A DNA stretch of 6,441 nt, taken from positions 1 through 6,441 of the forward strand of contig DATEHM010000280.1 of assembly GCA_035279545.1 (NCBI GenBank). Reading direction: 5' to 3'. This DNA comes from Segetimicrobium sp035279545. Lineage in GTDB: Bacteria > Sysuimicrobiota > Sysuimicrobiia > Sysuimicrobiales > Segetimicrobiaceae. This document shows positions 5,919-6,441 of the stretch, one piece after another. The stretch's first letter is position 1; the number at the start of each line of letters is the position of its first letter. Position numbers and translations under genes: made by a program. The notes under the pieces are model-generated. The model had not been told where the DNA came from. It saw nothing but the letters and a program-made list of their open reading frames with translations, and ran no database searches.

Positions 5919-6441
5919 ATGTCCCTCTGCCTTGTGACCGGCGGCGCGGGGTTCATCGGCTCGCACACGGTCGATCATCTGCTGAAGAAAGGACACGCGG
6001 TCCGCATTCTGGACAGCCTGCAGCCTCGTGTGCATCCGCAGGGAAAGCCGAGTTTTGTCTCCGCCGATGCGGAGTTTGTCCACGGCGACGTGTCGCGGCG
6101 AGAGGACATGAGCCGGGCCCTGCAGGGCGTCTCGTACGTGTTCCATCTCGCCGCCTACCAGGACTATATGCCGGATTTCTCCCGATTCATCCACACGAAC
6201 GCCGAGAGCACCGCGTTGCTGCTGGAATTGGCGATCGCCGACCGGAAGCGCTTCCCGGTTCGGAAGGTGATTTTTGCGTCCTCGCAGGCGGTGTCCGGCG
6301 AGGGGATCTACGCCTGTCCGGCCTGCGCCGGAAACGGGCGGATGCCCGCCATCCAAGAACAGCTGGCTTCGGGCGGTTCCCCCATCCGCTCGATGCCCGC
6401 CATCCAAGAACAGCTGGCTTCGGGCGGTTCCCCCATCCGCT
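5919..6441 (+). CDS. NAD-dependent epimerase/dehydratase, Cys-containing extended SDR (3' partial)
   Basis: The first 174 residues of an extended SDR nucleotide-sugar epimerase, cut by the window edge. LVTGGAGFIGSHTVDHLL (5-22) has the GxxGxxG NAD loop, and LDSLQPRVHP follows the second strand. FHLAAYQDYMPDFSRF (75-90) and VIFASSQAVSGEG (117-129) match a subgroup annotated in part as dTDP-L-rhamnose 4-epimerase or general NDP-sugar epimerase. That subgroup normally carries a Cys-rich insertion after this point. Here CPAC (133-136) begins the insertion, but a second Cys pair is not reached before the sequence ends. Residue 126 is Ser where the subgroup usually has Tyr. The last 33 residues contain a 17-residue unit repeated in frame, which looks abnormal. 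The catalytic YxxxK lies beyond the window. Substrate unknown, possibly the nucleotide sugar made with the genes upstream. Confidence 0.88.
   Translation, partial: MSLCLVTGGAGFIGSHTVDHLLKKGHAVRILDSLQPRVHPQGKPSFVSADAEFVHGDVSRREDMSRALQGVSYVFHLAAYQDYMPDFSRFIHTNAESTALLLELAIADRKRFPVRKVIFASSQAVSGEGIYACPACAGNGRMPAIQEQLASGGSPIRSMPAIQEQLASGGSPIR
6341..6441 (+). repeat. Exact 50-base direct tandem repeat, period 51, ending at the window edge
   Basis: Bases 6341-6390 are identical to 6392-6441. The period of 51 bases keeps the reading frame, so residues 142-157 of the SDR protein are repeated from residue 159. The second copy stops at the last base of the window. This could be a true in-frame duplication or a product of assembly at a contig end. 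Confidence 0.9.

Noticed and set aside
5436..6407. A 323-codon minus-strand frame opposite the transaldolase and second SDR
   Set aside because: Same low-complexity, His/Arg/Gly-rich translation and no motif. It is the mirror of two well-supported genes.

Overview
This window is a GC-rich bacterial surface-polysaccharide locus. Eight genes all run on the plus strand, packed tightly: gaps of 1, 9, 48 and 89 bases, and overlaps of 4, 4 and 17 bases. GTG and possibly TTG starts mix with ATG starts, and several genes have recognisable Shine-Dalgarno sequences. The phylum cannot be fixed from this sequence. Nothing looks eukaryotic, phage-derived or plasmid-derived. No RNA gene, insertion sequence, CRISPR array or convincing terminator was seen.

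Layout. Bases 1-834 hold the 3' part of an extended short-chain dehydrogenase (SDR) nucleotide-sugar epimerase whose first residues lie outside the window. Bases 836-3869 hold three glycosyltransferases in a row: a soluble GT2 enzyme, a GT-B-type CgeB-like enzyme, and an ExoA-like GT2 enzyme with a hydrophobic C-terminus. An 89-base gap with a strong ribosome binding site then opens a second block (3959-5870). This block is a GmhA-like SIS sugar-phosphate isomerase, the heptose bisphosphate phosphatase GmhB, and a transaldolase, joined by ATGA stop/start overlaps. After 48 bases a second SDR epimerase starts at 5919 and runs off the right edge.

How the genes may work together. Transaldolase chemistry interconverts fructose 6-phosphate and sedoheptulose 7-phosphate. 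A GmhA-like isomerase turns sedoheptulose 7-phosphate into D-glycero-D-manno-heptose 7-phosphate. GmhB removes the 7-phosphate from the later 1,7-bisphosphate. The kinase and the nucleotidyltransferase needed to complete an NDP-heptose are not in the window. The epimerases would then tailor nucleotide sugars, and the three glycosyltransferases would build them into a glycan (lipopolysaccharide core, exopolysaccharide or S-layer glycan; the sequence does not say which).

The most unusual items are the transaldolase embedded in a heptose operon, and an exact 50-base direct repeat (period 51, in frame) that ends exactly at the last base of the window. The repeat falls where the protein family should continue differently, so it may be an assembly edge artefact.
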